A program made the position numbers and the translations under genes. A stretch of 22,648 nt of DNA from positions 1-22,648 of the forward strand of contig JAUCBJ010003574.1 of assembly GCA_032718475.1 (NCBI GenBank), given 5' to 3'. This DNA is from Nemertoderma westbladi (taxonomy: Eukaryota; Xenacoelomorpha; Nemertodermatida; Nemertodermatidae). Positions 22,480 to 22,648 of this stretch are shown here, piece after piece. The notes under the pieces are model-generated. The model had not been told where the DNA came from, searched no databases, and saw only the letters and a list, made by a program, of their open reading frames with translations. Within the stretch, counting starts at the first letter, position 1, and every line of letters begins with the position of its first letter.

Positions 22480-22648
22480 GAACTTAGATCCTGCAAGGCC
22501 TGACTTTGATGAACTTAGATCTTTGCGAACAAAGATCCTAGCTGGGTGAACTTAGATCCTAACTCGGTGAACTTAGATCCTAACTAGGTAAACTCAGATC
22601 CTAACTAGGTGAACTTAGATCCCAACTAAGTGAACTTAGATCCTAACT
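22480..22648. repeat. 21-bp minisatellite, continues off the right edge
   Basis: Units close to GAACTTAGATCCTAACTAGG start at 22548, 22569, 22590, 22611 and 22632, exactly 21 bp apart. Three degenerate units precede them at 22480, 22511 and 22527. The array is cut by the window end, so its size is unknown. Confidence 0.93.

Noticed and set aside
22236-22496. An 86-residue minus-strand frame
   Set aside because: It crosses the G-rich dispersed repeat, has low-complexity Pro/His content, and no supporting features.

Overview
The window is animal nuclear DNA, most likely from an AT-rich invertebrate. Evidence: split protein-coding exons with GT/AG introns, a conserved metazoan protein phosphatase 1 (PP1) gene, a Ty1/copia LTR retrotransposon, a Mutator-like (MULE) DNA transposon, tRNA-derived SINE fragments and a large tandem satellite. 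The C-terminal tail of PP1 looks invertebrate, but I cannot name the phylum from the sequence alone.

Layout. Positions 1-16600 are one tandem array of a 63-bp monomer, roughly 180 copies, open at the left edge of the window. Two transposons interrupt it. A 2.2-kb MULE (5553-7781) is flanked by an 8-bp target duplication, and a 2.8-kb copia element (12394-15174, minus strand) is flanked by a 5-bp duplication. Both duplications are pieces of the satellite monomer, so both elements inserted into a pre-existing array. The array is not uniform. It has dimeric G/V alternation near the left end, a 252-bp four-monomer unit near 8.0-8.6 kb, two large blocks repeated at an offset of about 6.6 kb, a further 764-bp duplication, and a recently homogenised 69-bp sub-array at its right end.

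From 17048 to 19675 four exons encode residues about 140 to the C-terminus (about 331) of a PP1 catalytic subunit on the plus strand. They have good splice sites, consistent phases and all the active-site residues expected for that part. The exons for residues 1-139 are not in the 450 bp between array and first exon. If the gene is whole, the satellite plus both transposons therefore lie inside, or form part of, a PP1 intron of at least about 17 kb. Downstream of the PP1 stop, about 3 kb of AT-rich non-coding DNA holds long C or G runs, a small dispersed repeat and the start of a separate 21-bp minisatellite at the right edge.

Functionally only PP1 looks like a working host gene. The MULE transposase core keeps its DDE residues but has lost a clean N-terminus (in-frame stop and frame change in the FLYWCH-like part, no usable ATG). 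The copia element keeps a long open integrase/RT/RNase H frame but has lost gag, protease, the primer-binding site and half of its 5' LTR. The most unusual features are the organisation of the satellite (two dyads plus splice-site-like motifs in every monomer), its apparent position in a PP1 intron, the iteron-built MULE ends, and a copia deletion whose breakpoint fused LTR sequence in frame next to a catalytic Asp codon.
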